Position numbers and translations under genes: made by a program
Notes under the pieces: model-generated
Told to the model about the DNA's origin: nothing
The model's database searches: none
Seen by the model: only the letters and a program-made list of their open reading frames with translations
Shown here: positions 34,666-46,609 of the stretch, in pieces
How positions within the stretch are numbered: position 1 is the stretch's first letter
Layout of the letters: every line of letters starts with the position of its first letter
DNA from: Chamaecyparis obtusa
Taxonomy: Eukaryota; Streptophyta; Pinopsida; Cupressales; Cupressaceae
Length of the DNA: 64,000 nucleotides
NCBI GenBank assembly: GCA_027943335.1
Contig: BSBK01006427.1
Location: 335,001 to 399,000, forward strand
Direction: 5' to 3'

Positions 34666-35940
34666 TAGTTGGTGGCCAAATTCTCACAAAATTTTCAAAA
34701 TGTTCAAAACCAAGATTTATGACTAAGTGGAACATTGGAACTGATAAAATGTCCAAAAGGGTATCCGGATATGAAATCATTTTTTTTTTAAAACCATAGA
34801 AATATCCATTATTTTCCCTTCTTTGTTTTTTTGCGTCACTTGCCAGTGTGTAGGCATGACTTTAAATTTGGTACGTGGTGACTAGAATTACCTAGGTGGC
34901 ACTCTATAGGTGAGCATGCAGCTTTTCTCTATTGGCAGGCATCTCTTAACTTTTTCCAAGCATCGCTTAAAATGTCACAAGTGTGACTTCATTGTTAACA
35001 TGTGTTTCTTTACAAATCATAGGTGTAACTTCACTGTGCATAGGTGACACTTTGCAGATCAGGTTGTAAATTTTAGCAATTTTAAAAGTTTTTTATTAGA
35101 TTTGTAGAATATTCTTTCTTGAAAATAAAGTACAAACACAACACACATGTCAAATTTTCACCATATCCCTAAAACCACACTAAAAGTGTATGTTCTTAGT
35201 TAGTTTCCACAAGTATAAACAAGAATTTCTTCCAAGCAGTCTACCTAGAGTCAGATTTGGCTTTTAAACACATTTGGCTCTAAAGAGGTAGATTACTACT
35301 TATCAAGGTTTTAATGAACACCTCTATTCTAGATCATGTCAAATTCTTTTACCCTCTTATAGGCTTCCCACATGCACAAAAGCATGATTTGGTGCAATCT
35401 CAAAAGACTACTAGAGGAAGTGAAGAACACTTGCACACAACCTAGTCACTCTTCTCTTAGGGAAGAGTGTGTTTGTTTATAGTGGGTTGGATAGTATCGT
35501 AGCTAAAGTTATTATCTCCCACTTTGGGTCATTCCTTCTCACCGTCCTCATAAGGAAATTCTTGGGTGGCAAGCCCTTTAAAGATCTAAATTATCTAGCA
35601 TATATAGAAAACAAGAAATCAAACTTAGTTCAACAAGTTTGGGAGTTTGGTTCACTCATGAAGTGAAGAGAATATCCCTATTGTTGTTCCTTGTTCCAAA
35701 CACTTCAAGAAAAATTGTTCTTGTCAACCTCTTGAAAAGGAGGTTCTTAAAAATGACATGTTTTGTTAATTCCTCATCATTTTCTTTCTACCAAATTGAA
35801 CTCACACTTTTGGCTTTTTGATCCACTTCATAAAATGGAGAGCATATGCCTAATGTTTATTCAATTTGGATGATAGTAAGGTTTTCCTATTAAGCTAGAT
35901 CCAAAGAAAGCCACAATTTAAGCAAAGAAAGCTTGATATG
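34666..35940 (-). other. G1 5' leader, cut by G2-outer
   Basis: Non-coding. 34850-35060 contains loose repeats of a GGTGTGACTTC-like word (e.g. AGTGTGACTTCA, AGGTGTAACTTCA, AGGTGACACTTTG), reminiscent of the C-rich repeats at 23160-23520. No PBS or LTR of G1 is found before G2-outer begins at 35941. Confidence 0.45.
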
Positions 35941-38551
35941 TGTTGGGGGTTCCCTTTGATCTTCAACTTGTAGATTTATACTTTGATGGATAACTTTAAT
36001 ATAACTTTGACTCTATCACCACTCCAAAGTCTACAAGGAAGAGGGCCAATTAGCAAGGATCAAGAGAGATCCCCCTATACTTTGAGCCTTAATGCTCAGG
36101 CAGGTGTACCCTTGATTCACTTCTTGAAAGGAATCATAAAATGTTATGCCAATATACTCTTTACTAACTGATTTAAGATTTTATCATTTAATGTCTGTGT
36201 GTATGGTTGACAATAATGAAATTCCTCTAGAGGATGGACTAGTGCCTTAACCTAGGGAAAAGAGTCACCCAATTACATACATCAACTAAATACCTTAATT
36301 CAAACACAATTGAATCCAAGATAAGTGCTTTTCCTATTACCCCTCTCCCTCAAACACAAGGAAATCACATTCCTGCTTGGTTGCAAACTCACTGAACCCA
36401 CCTAGAAGACTTTAATCCTAACTTTGTTAGGAACTTAGAGATGACTTCACAATACTCTTTATTTATGATATGCTAATACACTTTGTGACACTAACATATA
36501 TGAGTTTAGAACCAAAACAAGAAGACATACACAAATATAAGATTGGAACTCAATAGCATTCTCATTAATATATTCAGAATCAATACACAATCAGAACAAC
36601 ACAAGGATAGGAAAAGATACAAAATCCATGAACACCATGAACAACCAACCTGGGACCAAAGAAAGTTTTGGAACCCACACAAAATCAAAATTTTTGCAAC
36701 TTATACTCCCTAGTCATCTTGGAATTCTCAAAGAGAATGCAACAAGCTAGAGATGACTTAGGGTTAGGGTTTCAACCACCCAACTGACTGGAAATGGTCA
36801 AAAATTTATTGCAGGGGAAGAAAACCAGTTGGCCAAGCTTGAGAAAGATTTGCACTCATGATAGGTCTCTGGGAAAGTACTTCAAATCATGAAAAATTTG
36901 AATTGTCAACCCTTTCTTGCCACCTGCAACATGCCTTGAGCACAAAACCATATAGTACAAGTCTTGCAAATGAACATGACATACCTTGGACCACACTACA
37001 ATAGCAAACATATCATTTCCCACCAGCTCCTATTGCCTCTGCATTGAATTCTAGTCCTTCATGTCACTGGAAACCCTTCAAAAATTTGAATTTGAATAAT
37101 AACGGTCATTTCCATGGCGCTTGTAGCAAATCAGAGGTTGACGTTCAAATCTGAACTAAATTTAAGTCATGGCCATTGGATCCTCATGTTTTGCTATCTT
37201 TTAAATCTTAACTCAACTGCCACCCAGGGTTTAGCTTAAGCGAACATGTGACAAAGCATATCCTATTCGTGGGATGAAAATATTAACCCTCCTTTCACCT
37301 TGCAAACTAGCAAATGCAAGAAAACACTAACCTCGGCCCCACATCTAGCGAACTAGTGACAAAATGTCACCGCCAGTTCGTGAAACATTTTATCCATCTG
37401 CCAAAAAGTTTAGCGATTACGTGAATGCTTGTTCACTGAACCACTAAAATAATTAGAGAACCATCATCATTTCACGTGAACAAATGAAACCTTAATACAT
37501 TTTTTGGCCGCTAAACACTTATCCCTACCACCAAAAGACTGAGAAACTTCGATCGGGCCCGCATCAGGAAGATCGATGGCCATCTAAATTTTGCAAAGAC
37601 TTCCAAGATTCTATCAGATTTCACACCCACTGTCAGATTGAGAATCTTCCCCCAGCCCTAACAACCCTCTGACAGGATACAAAATCAATGGCCATCGCAA
37701 GATCTTAAGCTTCTAACACACTTGATGAGATCATACACTGTTCATCAATTCACTAACAGGATCAGGACCCACTGACACATCTGGAAACTAGGTCCCACTT
37801 ACAACAAGCCACTGTGAAAATACAAGGATGAATCAAATAGCACCAACTACACATACGTGTCAATGGACCCACTTGCCTTCCTTAGGAAAATCAATGGTTG
37901 TCGCTATAACATTGCACTAAAGGTCGAGCATGTTATATCAATGGTATAACAATAGCTACAAGATTAAATCAGACTTTAACCCACCTGAATGCCAAGAAGA
38001 CCAGTCCCACAGATAGGATTGCATCTCATACCACGTGGACCAATAAAAAACCTCCAAATTAGAAAACCTGGCAAGTGGACCCGCATGAGAAAAAGGCTAT
38101 GTCATACAAAGAATTGGCGGCCAGTGCAACATCGTATACCTTTGACAAAACCCTTGCACTTTAGTGACAACCGTTAGATGAAGATGGTGTTAGAGATGGG
38201 CCCATAAAAATAAAGGCTGTTGAAACATAGGAAAATATTAAATGGTGAGACTTAGGCTTAATATTTCGGCAGGGAACTATAGGAAAATATTAAAGGCCAT
38301 CGGGGTAAAGACTTAGGAAAAATTTATATGGGGCCGACTCAAAATATAAAGCACATGCGAAATAGGACCCTTAAGTGACCTGTAAAAAGTAACATCAAAA
38401 TAGAATAAGGCCAGGGTTTTCAAAGGGTTTTTGTATGCAACGGCTATGTTTTCAAAAATTTGAACCAAGGATAAAGGCAAGGACCTAAAAAATGACTGCA
38501 GAGACTAGGGGAAAAGGGCTAGAGCCATGAAATTTTTGGCACATGTGAACA
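35941..38551 (-). repeat. G2-outer 3' LTR
   Basis: The plus strand starts TGTTGGGGGTTCCC and ends ACATGTGAACA. It is homologous to 44028-46375 and 60683-62911 but has about 300 bp (roughly 37225-37530) that both of those lack. This groups the other two as a pair. It contains several degenerate copies of an AAGATCTTAAGC-type block. Confidence 0.85.
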
Positions 38552-38761
38552 GTGGCTCTGTCTAGGGATGTATGCCTCCTATAGGCATAACAAGGACTTA
38601 GAATCACTGGTTTAAAGTAGACCATCTGACAAAAAAGGAAGAATAGGCAACAGGACCAAAAACTGATAGACTAGGAAAAAATAGGATAGGGGCAAGCAAC
38701 TATTTATAGAAATTTATAGAATATACAGACCTAACCACTATTCATGGAAAATAGAATACCT

Positions 38762-39910
38762 TCAATTGAAGTATTTCTTCAAGAATTGTCCATGAACTAG
38801 AAATTCCTGAATATCACCATTTTTCTCATGAATTAGATATGGCCCTAACTAGATGGGATCAAATTTACCATGCTTTCCCTTATCCTCTAGTCCAACATTC
38901 CAAACTAACACCAAATCACCAGGTTCAAGCCTTCTGTCAATAGTCTTTTTATCATACAAATTCTTAACCTACAACTGCAATTTGGCATTTCTTTCAATTG
39001 ACTCTCTTCTAGTCTCATCTAACCTAATGAGGTCCTCAATTCTCAATTGCATATCATCATCTATGTCATCATCATATAACTAAACAAATTTATACATTTC
39101 CAACAAATTATTCTAAGGCATTCTTGCATGTATTCCATATACTAGGTCAAATGGTGCACAACCAATTGCCCTCTTCATAGTTACCCTATCAACCCATAGG
39201 GCTAATGGCAGCTTTGAATTCCATTCTCTCTTATTCTTTTCAAGAATCCTCTTTAGAATTTTAATCGAACTCTTATTAGTAGATTTTGCCTATCCATTTC
39301 CTTGTGGATGATAAGGTGAGGAATTAGAAATCTGAATTCCTAAACCTTTGCAAGAGTTCTTATATTCAGCAAACCTAAAGCACATTGCATTATCACTAAC
39401 TATCCTCTCAGGGCAACCAAACCTTGTAACAATATTATTCAACAAAAAATCAATTACCACCTTACTAGTTGCATTTATTGTAGGTATAGCCTCTACCCAC
39501 TTTGTAAAGTAATCAGTGGCAACTAAAATCCATGAGTGTCCTCCACTAGACTTTTTTGGTATCTCCCCTATGAAATCAATTCCCCATTGTTGGAAAGGAG
39601 CCTGAACTTCTCCTGGCTTTAATGGGACATTACCTAAAAATTTAAGCTTACCAAAGAACCTTTGACAAGCATCACACCTCCTCACCAACTGTTATGCATC
39701 CTTGAAGATCGTGGGCCACCAGAATCCTGCTCTCAGGATTTTATGAGCAGTTGTTTTACCCATATAATGTCCACCAAAAACTCCCTCATGCATTTCCTTC
39801 AACAACTTGTTAACCTGATCTTCATCTACACATTTCAAAAGTATGCAATCAAAATTCTTTCTATACAATTTACATTTCATAATTACATACTTGATGGCCT
39901 CTAATTTCAA
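38762..39910 (-). pseudogene. G2-outer integrase
   Basis: The HHCC zinc domain reads HEGVFGGHYMGKTTAH...CDACQR. The catalytic core has WGIDFIGEIP and ERIVSDNAMCF (two Asp retained). The region of the third residue reads GNG-stop-AKSTNKS, where G2-inner reads GQPESTNKS, so the catalytic Glu has become Lys and the preceding Gln a TAG stop. The C-terminal domain reads LEPGDLVLVWNVGLEDKGKH and a GPYLIHEK motif, then has a short in-frame deletion compared with G2-inner. The polyprotein stop is at 38762-38764. Confidence 0.85.
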
Positions 39911-39919
39911 TGTCCTCTT

Positions 39920-40636
39920 CTAATTATCATTCATATTATCTGGACATTTCATGTTTCTCAAGTAATAGATGATATCTTGATACCAAATACAATCATCCAT
40001 ATCACATGGATAATCAATTTCAGAATGATTTATCTGATTTGCATCAAGATTGGATTGAGCCATCAGTTTTTCCAATCCTTGTCCTCTAACCAATTTAGTA
40101 ATCTGGACATCAACATTGAATTCTTGGATCCTATTGATCCATCTGCATCTTCTCCTAGACACCTCCTACTATGAGAAAATATCCTTCATAGCTACACTTG
40201 ACACAAAAGAAATCACAATCACCCCCATCAAGTAACACCTAAAAGCCTTGATTGCCTTCACAAGTGCATATGCTTGTTTTTCATTTATGTCATATTTCAA
40301 TTCAGCAACCTGCAAAGATTTACTGAAAAATGCAATAGGCTGCTCAAAACCATCCTTATTCTTTTTTAACAAAACTACAGCAATAGTTTGAAAAGATACA
40401 AAGGAAAAAATGTGCATTGAGACATTATAATCAGGTTCCTTAAGCACTGGTGCATCTTTGATAGTCTACTTGATATTTTTGAAAGCCTCATTAAGCTCAC
40501 CCTCCCAATTGATTGTAGATCCCTTCTTCAACATCTTAGAAATAGGTCTAGTAACCTCTGCAAAATTTTTCACAAACCTCCTTAAGAAATTGACCTGACC
40601 AAAGAAGGATTGGATTCCTTTAACATTCTTTGGTCT
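39920..40636 (-). pseudogene. G2-outer RNase H (ordinary position)
   Basis: Directly downstream of RT. Readable: VLKEPDYNVSMHIFSF, SFQTIAVVLLKKNKDGFEQP, IAFFSKSLQVAELKYDINEK and QAYALVKAIKAFRCYL, then after a stop SRRRCRWINRIQEFNVD. These are the strands and helices of the Ty3/gypsy RNase H. The leading Asp is replaced (SFVSFQT). A second, archaeal-type RNase H sits upstream of RT at 41783-42200. Confidence 0.75.
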
Positions 40637-41719
40637 CTAAATTTTATCAATGGCTGCTACCCTTTCAGGGTCAATTCTCACTCCTTGCTTCCCAACTAAG
40701 TAGCCAAGAAACTTACCTTCAATGACACCAAAAGAACATTTCCTTGGGTTTAATGAAATGCCAAATTCCAAGGCCCTCACAAATATTTTTTCAAAATGAA
40801 TACAATGATCTTCTTCCTTCTTGGAATAGGCAGTTAAATCCTCTTCATACACAACAAGAAAATCATTTAAGAAATCTGAAAAGGCAACATCCACTACCCT
40901 CTAAAAAGTAGCACCAGTATTTGTGAGGCCAAAAGGCATTTTGACATAAACATATGTCCCCCAAGGTGTTGTGAAAGCTATCTTGAATTGCTCTGATTCC
41001 TTGACAATTACCTGATTGTAACTAGGGAAATCATCCATCATAGACATCAATTCTAATCCGGTTACTCTTTGCAACATAGATTCCATATTGGGCAGACAAT
41101 AATTATCTTTTAATGAGATGATGTTCAAATTCCTAAAGTCCACAAAAATCCTGATGTCACCATTTTTCTTTCTCATAGCAATAAGGTTTGAAACCCAATA
41201 AGAGTGCCTTATAGGCTTTATAATTCTAGCATCTCTCAGCTTCATTAACTCTTCTTGCATCTTGGGTGCCAAAGTGGGATTAATAGGCCTTTGCTTTTGC
41301 TGGAAAGGTTTAGCATCTTCTTTCAATGGAATAATATGCTGAAACAAATCTTCTCTATAAACCTTTACGTCATCATATGACCATGCAAAAACATGCTTGA
41401 ATTTTCTCAATAATTCAATCAAAGATTTCTTTACCTTTTGAGATATATCTCTACCAATGTATACCCTTTTGGGTGCTTCATGTGTTCCAAGGTTTATCTC
41501 CTCTAGATCAACATGATCTTCTCTTTTGATATTCTTTTGAACTCTATCCTGGTTATCAAAGACAGTCTCTGAAACAACAAGTCCCTTAGGCACCTTGTTA
41601 GTTCTAAGCTGAATGACCTCATTTCCAAAGACAACCTCTTTTCCTTCTACTGACTCAACCAAGGCTGAACAATCAAATTCTTGACCATGATACTGATCTT
41701 CACAACTCATAAACTTCAA
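40637..41719 (-). pseudogene. G2-outer reverse transcriptase
   Basis: An open 272-aa piece (41719-40901) holds the leader with HVFAWSYDDVK, then RIIKPIRHSYWVSNL, VDFRNLN, LMSMMDDFPSYNQVIV and FTTPWGTYVYVKMPFGLTN. After one TAG stop (at the Gln of the ATFQ motif) an 85-aa piece has FLVVYEEDLTAYSKKE and KCSFGVIEGKFLGYLV. The catalytic box is YEED; G2-inner has YQDD, so the first Asp of the pair became Glu here. The enzyme is therefore expected dead even without the stop. Confidence 0.85.
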
Positions 41720-41782
41720 GATATCATTATCATCATAAAAAACTTGTCAATTTTCAATATTGTCTAGTATGCTAGGCCTAGC

Positions 41783-42694
41783 CTAAATTTCAACCTTAGA
41801 AATACCAAAAAATATAATATCATTGGGATTGATTGCAATATTGGGTAACAAGTCAGCCATCTTATTATTACTCCTATCCTTCCACTCAATATTGAATGCA
41901 TCAAAATGTTCAATCAAATCCCAAACTGCATTCCTATATTGTTTTAGCCTTTTATTCTTGGAAGCATATACTGATCTGACTTGGGACACCACCAACTTAG
42001 AATCACCAACAACACTTAAGCACTTAATACCATATTTTTGTGCCAACCTCAATCCTAACAACAAAGCCTCATATTTTGCTACATTGTTGGTATAAAAGAA
42101 ATTCAATGTGAAAGAAAACTTGTAGGTGTTTCCATCAGAAGAAATAAGTAAGATACCTGCTCCTACTCCATCCTTGCAATTTGCACCATCAAAGTACATT
42201 ACCCACAAATCACCCTTCATAGAATTAGCACTTACCTCAATAGAGATAAGTGACAAAGTAGGATCATTTTCAAATATAGGGATCTCTGCCCTAAAAGCAT
42301 TAATATTAGTATCCACAAAACATGTAGTTTCAGTATCAATATTTCTCTCAATCATGTGGCATACAGTTGGCTCTCGTTCAATCTTGACAAACTGATCATC
42401 AATCTTGAAAGTGGCATAGGATAGATCACACTGTAAACTTCCACTCATGGCAGCACTCCATCTTCTAGATAGCAACATCCCATAATGAGGAGGGATGTCC
42501 ACTACCAAAACACTCATTGTCAATTCTTTCTCTAGATATGCTGCCAGAATATATGGCATTACATTGATAGTCCCAGTAATTGGTACCTCCCTCTGATTCA
42601 TTGCACATCTACTTTGCACTGTATCAGCTTTAAGACCCAAATTTTCCATGATTTTGAAAGGCATGACAGTATTAGAGGTACCACTATCAATCAT
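41783..42694 (-). CDS. G2-outer protease C-terminal part plus archaeal-type RNase H (upstream of RT)
   Basis: One 303-aa open frame. It starts at the protease active site MIDSGTSNTVMPFKIME and continues through TMSVLVVDIPPHYGMLLSRR. At about residues 165-295 a complete RNase H fold follows: WVMYFDGANCKDGVGAGILL (first Asp), NNVAKYEALLLGLRLAQ (Glu), KCLSVVGDSKLVVSQV (Asp) and RSNNKMADLLPN (last Asp). All four catalytic acidic residues are kept. This type of domain, related to archaeal RNase HI, is placed after the ordinary RNase H in the Tat arrangement I know, and a remnant is in that place in G1. Here it precedes RT. Confidence 0.8.
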   Translation of the reverse strand: MIDSGTSNTVMPFKIMENLGLKADTVQSRCAMNQREVPITGTINVMPYILAAYLEKELTMSVLVVDIPPHYGMLLSRRWSAAMSGSLQCDLSYATFKIDDQFVKIEREPTVCHMIERNIDTETTCFVDTNINAFRAEIPIFENDPTLSLISIEVSANSMKGDLWVMYFDGANCKDGVGAGILLISSDGNTYKFSFTLNFFYTNNVAKYEALLLGLRLAQKYGIKCLSVVGDSKLVVSQVRSVYASKNKRLKQYRNAVWDLIEHFDAFNIEWKDRSNNKMADLLPNIAINPNDIIFFGISKVEI

Positions 42695-42700
42695 ACAATT

Positions 42701-43516
42701 TCATAGTTTCATTCCATTCACAAGAACACTTAAAAAGAATGGATCAATGTTTTCAAGGCTGGCATTGACAGAACTATCCAAATATATTGGAGGAATTTGA
42801 GACACAATTCCCTGAGCAGCAACAACTTTCAAAGCTTTATCATCAGATCCATTGCATGCAATAGCATTGTTATGAACATTATCTACCCATGAAATAGCTC
42901 TATCTTTGTGTTTAGGGATTCTCAATAATTCTGACAATGGAACCTTAACTGTAATTTGGGACAATACAGATAACATATCAACAAGAGCAGAAGAAGGAAT
43001 CTCAATCTACACCGCCTTAATATCCTTGTTCTTATCTAATATATTAGGTGTATTGGCCACCCTCATTTTTTCAATCTTATCCATTGTGTTAACTAGCTTC
43101 TCAATCTCACTAGAAGTCTTGTCAATTCGAACTCCCTTAGGCTCATAATTCTTTCCTTTTACATTCTTGAATTTCACCATGTGATCACCTTTTGATTTGT
43201 TCTCATTAGCCTCTCTAGAGATGGTGCTCTTTATGAACATTCCTATAGCTTTCTCATTTGTATTCCTTGCCACCATGCCTCTAGTTTGCACTTGGGCAAT
43301 CATTTCTATAGTAATCCTTTCCATCTCTTCTCTAGGAGGTCTTCTCAAATTTACTGGCTTAGAAGAAGAGTTCATGTTACATGTCTTCCTATCAATGTCT
43401 TCACTATCAAAAAAAACCTCTTGATTAAAAAGGGCTTGATTATGTCTCTTCAAATTTATATCTGCCTCTTCATCAAAATAAAAATCATCTTCATATCCTA
43501 GATATGAAGAAGCCAT
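42701..43516 (-). pseudogene. G2-outer gag-protease linker and protease N-terminus
   Basis: Two open pieces (43516-43007, 169 aa; 42976-42701, 91 aa), collinear with the longer frame in G2-inner (58352-57534). The first is charged with no known domain, e.g. RPPREEMERITIEMIAQ. The second includes ITVKVPLSELLRIP and LENIDPFFLSVLVNG, the N-terminal strands of the protease. A stop (TGA for an Arg present in G2-inner) separates it from the active site at 42694. Confidence 0.65.
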
Positions 43517-43521
43517 GTTGC

Positions 43522-44027
43522 ATCAACATCATCTTGATCTTCTTCTTGATCTATCTCCTCATTGCCACAATCTTGATTTGCAGCCATAGATTGTGCAACC
43601 ACACAATCCTCTACAAAATGAGGGGACTGGCATGCAACACACTAAGGTATGTCCTCCATGACATTTATTGAAGCCTTTTGTAGAGGGTTAGGGACAATTC
43701 TGTCATTATTTCCTCTTACAATAGGGACAATAGGCTTGCCATCCTTCCATTGGGTGTTGTAGGGGTAGTTCTACAATCTATTCTGTTTGTTGAAATTTTT
43801 GTTGAACTGAGGCCTTTCATTGGTAGGAGCACTGATGTTCCTATTTGTAGGTGCCTTCAAATCCTTCAATGCATTGAGCACCTTATCCAATTTATCTTCT
43901 TCTTGCCTCCTAGCTCCAACATTCTTATCATTTTCCTTTTTGTATTTCTTATCCCCAAACAACTTTGGATCATCTCTCTTTCCACCCAATTTCCTTGATA
44001 TTTTCATATTATTATCAATGTTGACAG
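43522..44027 (-). pseudogene. G2-outer gag, C-terminal part with zinc knuckle
   Basis: Begins at the G2-inner insertion and reads MKISRKLGGKRDDPKLFGDK, then a linker APTNERPQFNKNFNK. Near 43640-43600 is a knuckle CVACQSPHFVEDC of the C-x2-C-x3-H-x4-C form, preceded by a TAG stop at a position that is Trp in G2-inner. The capsid part continues on the far side of G2-inner at 62912. Confidence 0.7.
44023..44027. other. Target-site duplication of G2-inner, left copy (GACAG)
   Basis: Matches GACAA at 62912-62916 at 4 of 5 bases. Removing 44028-62911 and one duplicate restores gag continuity of G2-outer. Confidence 0.75.
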
Positions 44028-46375
44028 TGTTGGGGGTTCCCTTTGATCTTCACTTGTAGATTTATACTTTGATGGATAAATTTAATATAACTATAATATA
44101 ACTTTGACTCTATCACCACTCCAAAGTCTACAAGGAAGAGGGCCAATTAACAAGGATCAAGAGAGATCCTCCTACACTTTAAGCCTTATTTCTTAGGTAG
44201 GTGTACCCTTGATTCACTTCTTGAAAAGAATCACTAAATGATATACAACTATATACTCTTTACTAACTGCTTTAAGATTTTATCATTTGAATGTTTGTGT
44301 GTGTGGTTGATGACAATGAAATGCCTCCAGATGATGGACCAGTGCCTTAACCTAGGGCAAAGAGTCACCCAATTACATACATTAGCTGAAGATCTTGAAT
44401 CAAACACTCTTGGGATCAGGATAAGTGCTTTACCTATTACCCCTCTCCCTCAAACACAAGGACATCAAATTCTTACTTGGTTGTAAAATCACTGAACCCA
44501 CCCAAAAGACTTTAATCCTAACTTTGTTAGGAACTCAGAGATGACTTCACAATACTCTTTGTTTACCATATGCTAACACACTTTGTGACATTAACATATA
44601 TGAGCTTAGAACCAAAACAAGAAGACATACACAAATGCAAGATTGGAACTCAATAGTATTTTCATTAACATATTTAGGATCAATATACAATCAAAACAAC
44701 ACAAAGATAGGAAAATACCCAAAATCCCACTCCTCTATTAGTATAACACTATCAACAACTAGCTGGGACCAAAGAAAGTTTGGAACCCCTACTCAGTCAA
44801 AATTTTGTAACTTATACTCCCTAGTCATCTTGGAATTCTCAACGAGAATGCAACAAGCTACAGATGACTTAGGGTTAGGGTTTCAACCACCCAACCAACT
44901 AGAAATGGTCATAAAGTTATTACAGGGGTGGAAACCCAGGCAACCAAGAGAAAAAAAATCTTGGAATGATCCTCAATCATGAAAAATTCTCTGTGAAGGT
45001 ACTAATAATTGTGAACAATACCTAAATGTCAACCCTGTAACATGCCTTGAGCACAAAACCACATAGTAAAAATGTTGTAGATGATCACTCAACACCCTGG
45101 ACCACACTGCAACAGTAAGTTCCACCAAACCAATCAAAACTAGCTATTAAAACCATAAATTTTGGTACTTCCTATCACTGGAAACCCTCTACAAATTCAA
45201 ATTGGAAAATAAACAACTACTTTATGGTGCTTGTAGAAACTCAACGGTCAAAATTTGAAATTAGTTTAGCTTTAAGTCGTGGCCGTAAGATCTTCATGCT
45301 TCGCGGGCTTTAAATCTTAACTCAACCGCCAAAAGACTAAAAAAATTTGACTGAGGTCGCATCAGGAAGATCGACGACCATCTGAAGTTTGCAAAGACTT
45401 CCAAGATTCTATCAAATTACACACCCACCATTAGATCAAGAATCTCCTCCCATCTTCTAACAACCATCTAATAGGAAACAAAATCAATGGCCATCGTAAG
45501 ATCTTAAGCCTCTAACAAAACCCATAAGATTATACACCGTTCATCGATTCACTAACAGGATCAAGACCCATTGACACATCTAGAAAATTAGGTCCCACTG
45601 ATAGGATTCCACCTCATACTATGTGGACCAATAAAAAACCTCTAAATCAGCTCCACCTGACATTGGTACCACCACCAAAGATATGTTTGAGACAAATGAG
45701 ATCAACGGCTGGCATAAGATCTCAAGCCTCTGACAGATTCCATGAGAACTTACACCCATTTTTGGATGGATTACAAATGTCAGGACCCTCTAACCCATTA
45801 GAAAATCAAGTCCCACTGACACATGCTGAGTTGTTTACCCATGGACCAATAAGAAAATGTTGACATGGCACACCTAGCAAGTGGACCCACTTAAAAGGAA
45901 ATGTAATGTCACCCAATGAGATCAATGGTTGTCTTAAGATCTCATGCATCTGACACATCACTTGAAAACATACGCCCACCATTAGATGGAGATGGTGTCA
46001 GAGCTGGGCCTAGGGAAAATAAACGCTGCCAAAACATAGGAAAAATTAAAGCTCAGGACTTAGGAAAATTTAAAACTTGCAGGGCACTGGGAACTTAGGA
46101 AAGATTAAAGGGGACCCGCCAACACATGAAACCTAACCACATGACATGTAAAGAAGTCTTTTTTAAAAAAAAGGCACATGCAGATTAAAGGTTTTAAGTG
46201 ACCTACAAAATGGTGATGTGAAAATAAAACAGGGCCAGGGCAATTTTAAATTTAAGGACCCAACGGCTAGATTTTAAAAAAAAATTTGCCAAGGGTTTTA
46301 GCCAGAGACATGAAAAACATTGCAAAGACCAGGGGAAGAGAGGTAGAGCCATAAAATATTTGGCACGTGCTAATA
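44028..46375 (-). repeat. G2-inner 3' LTR
   Basis: Starts TGTTGGGGGTTCCC and ends GGCACGTGCTAATA (CA decayed to TA). It pairs with 60683-62911, which lacks about 80 bp near 45650-45730 and about 40 bp near 46070 present here. Both share the deletion that distinguishes them from the LTR at 35941. Confidence 0.85.
45470..46010. repeat. Degenerate repeats inside the G2 LTR, about 220-bp period
   Basis: Blocks of the form ATCAATGGCCATCGTAAGAT followed by CTTAAGCCTCT occur at about 45483, 45702 and 45923, each trailed by an ACACCC/TTNATNGATT-like block. The same series is visible in the other two G2 LTRs. They may be repeated enhancer-type units of the LTR promoter region; that role is inference. 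Confidence 0.55.
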
Positions 46376-46609
46376 GTGGCTTTGTCTGGGGATGTATGCC
46401 TCCTACAAGCATGGAAAGGACTTAGAATCACTGGTTTAAAGTAGACCATCCCGCTGGAAAAATGTAGACAATAGGGAACAAGCAAGGCAGAATAGGCAAC
46501 AGGACCAAAAACTAACAGACCAAGACAAAATAGGGCAGGGGCAAGCAGCTTATTTATAGAATTTACAAAATGTACAAACCTAACTACTATTCATGGAAAA
46601 CAGAATACC

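Larger units (their letters stand above)
21515..35940 (-). mobile_element. Element G1: old Ty3/gypsy retrotransposon of Tat type, 5' part removed by G2-outer
   Basis: Minus-strand order: leader (to 34666), gag, DGGA-type protease, G-patch, RT, RNase H, C-terminal remnant of an archaeal-type RNase H, integrase, then a long 3' region holding an antisense plant mobile domain frame. RNase H duplication in this position and antisense extra ORFs are known features of the plant Tat lineage. A candidate 3' LTR is at 21515-22725. The 5' LTR must lie beyond G2-outer, which inserted at 35941 and is not closed within the window. Stops and active-site changes throughout mark it as ancient. Confidence 0.7.

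Noticed and set aside
41823..42395. Plus-strand frames of about 90 aa opposite the G2 RNase H and protease, with parallels at 56512-56775
   Set aside because: They recur in both copies only because the sense-strand gene is conserved; composition is that of an antisense shadow.
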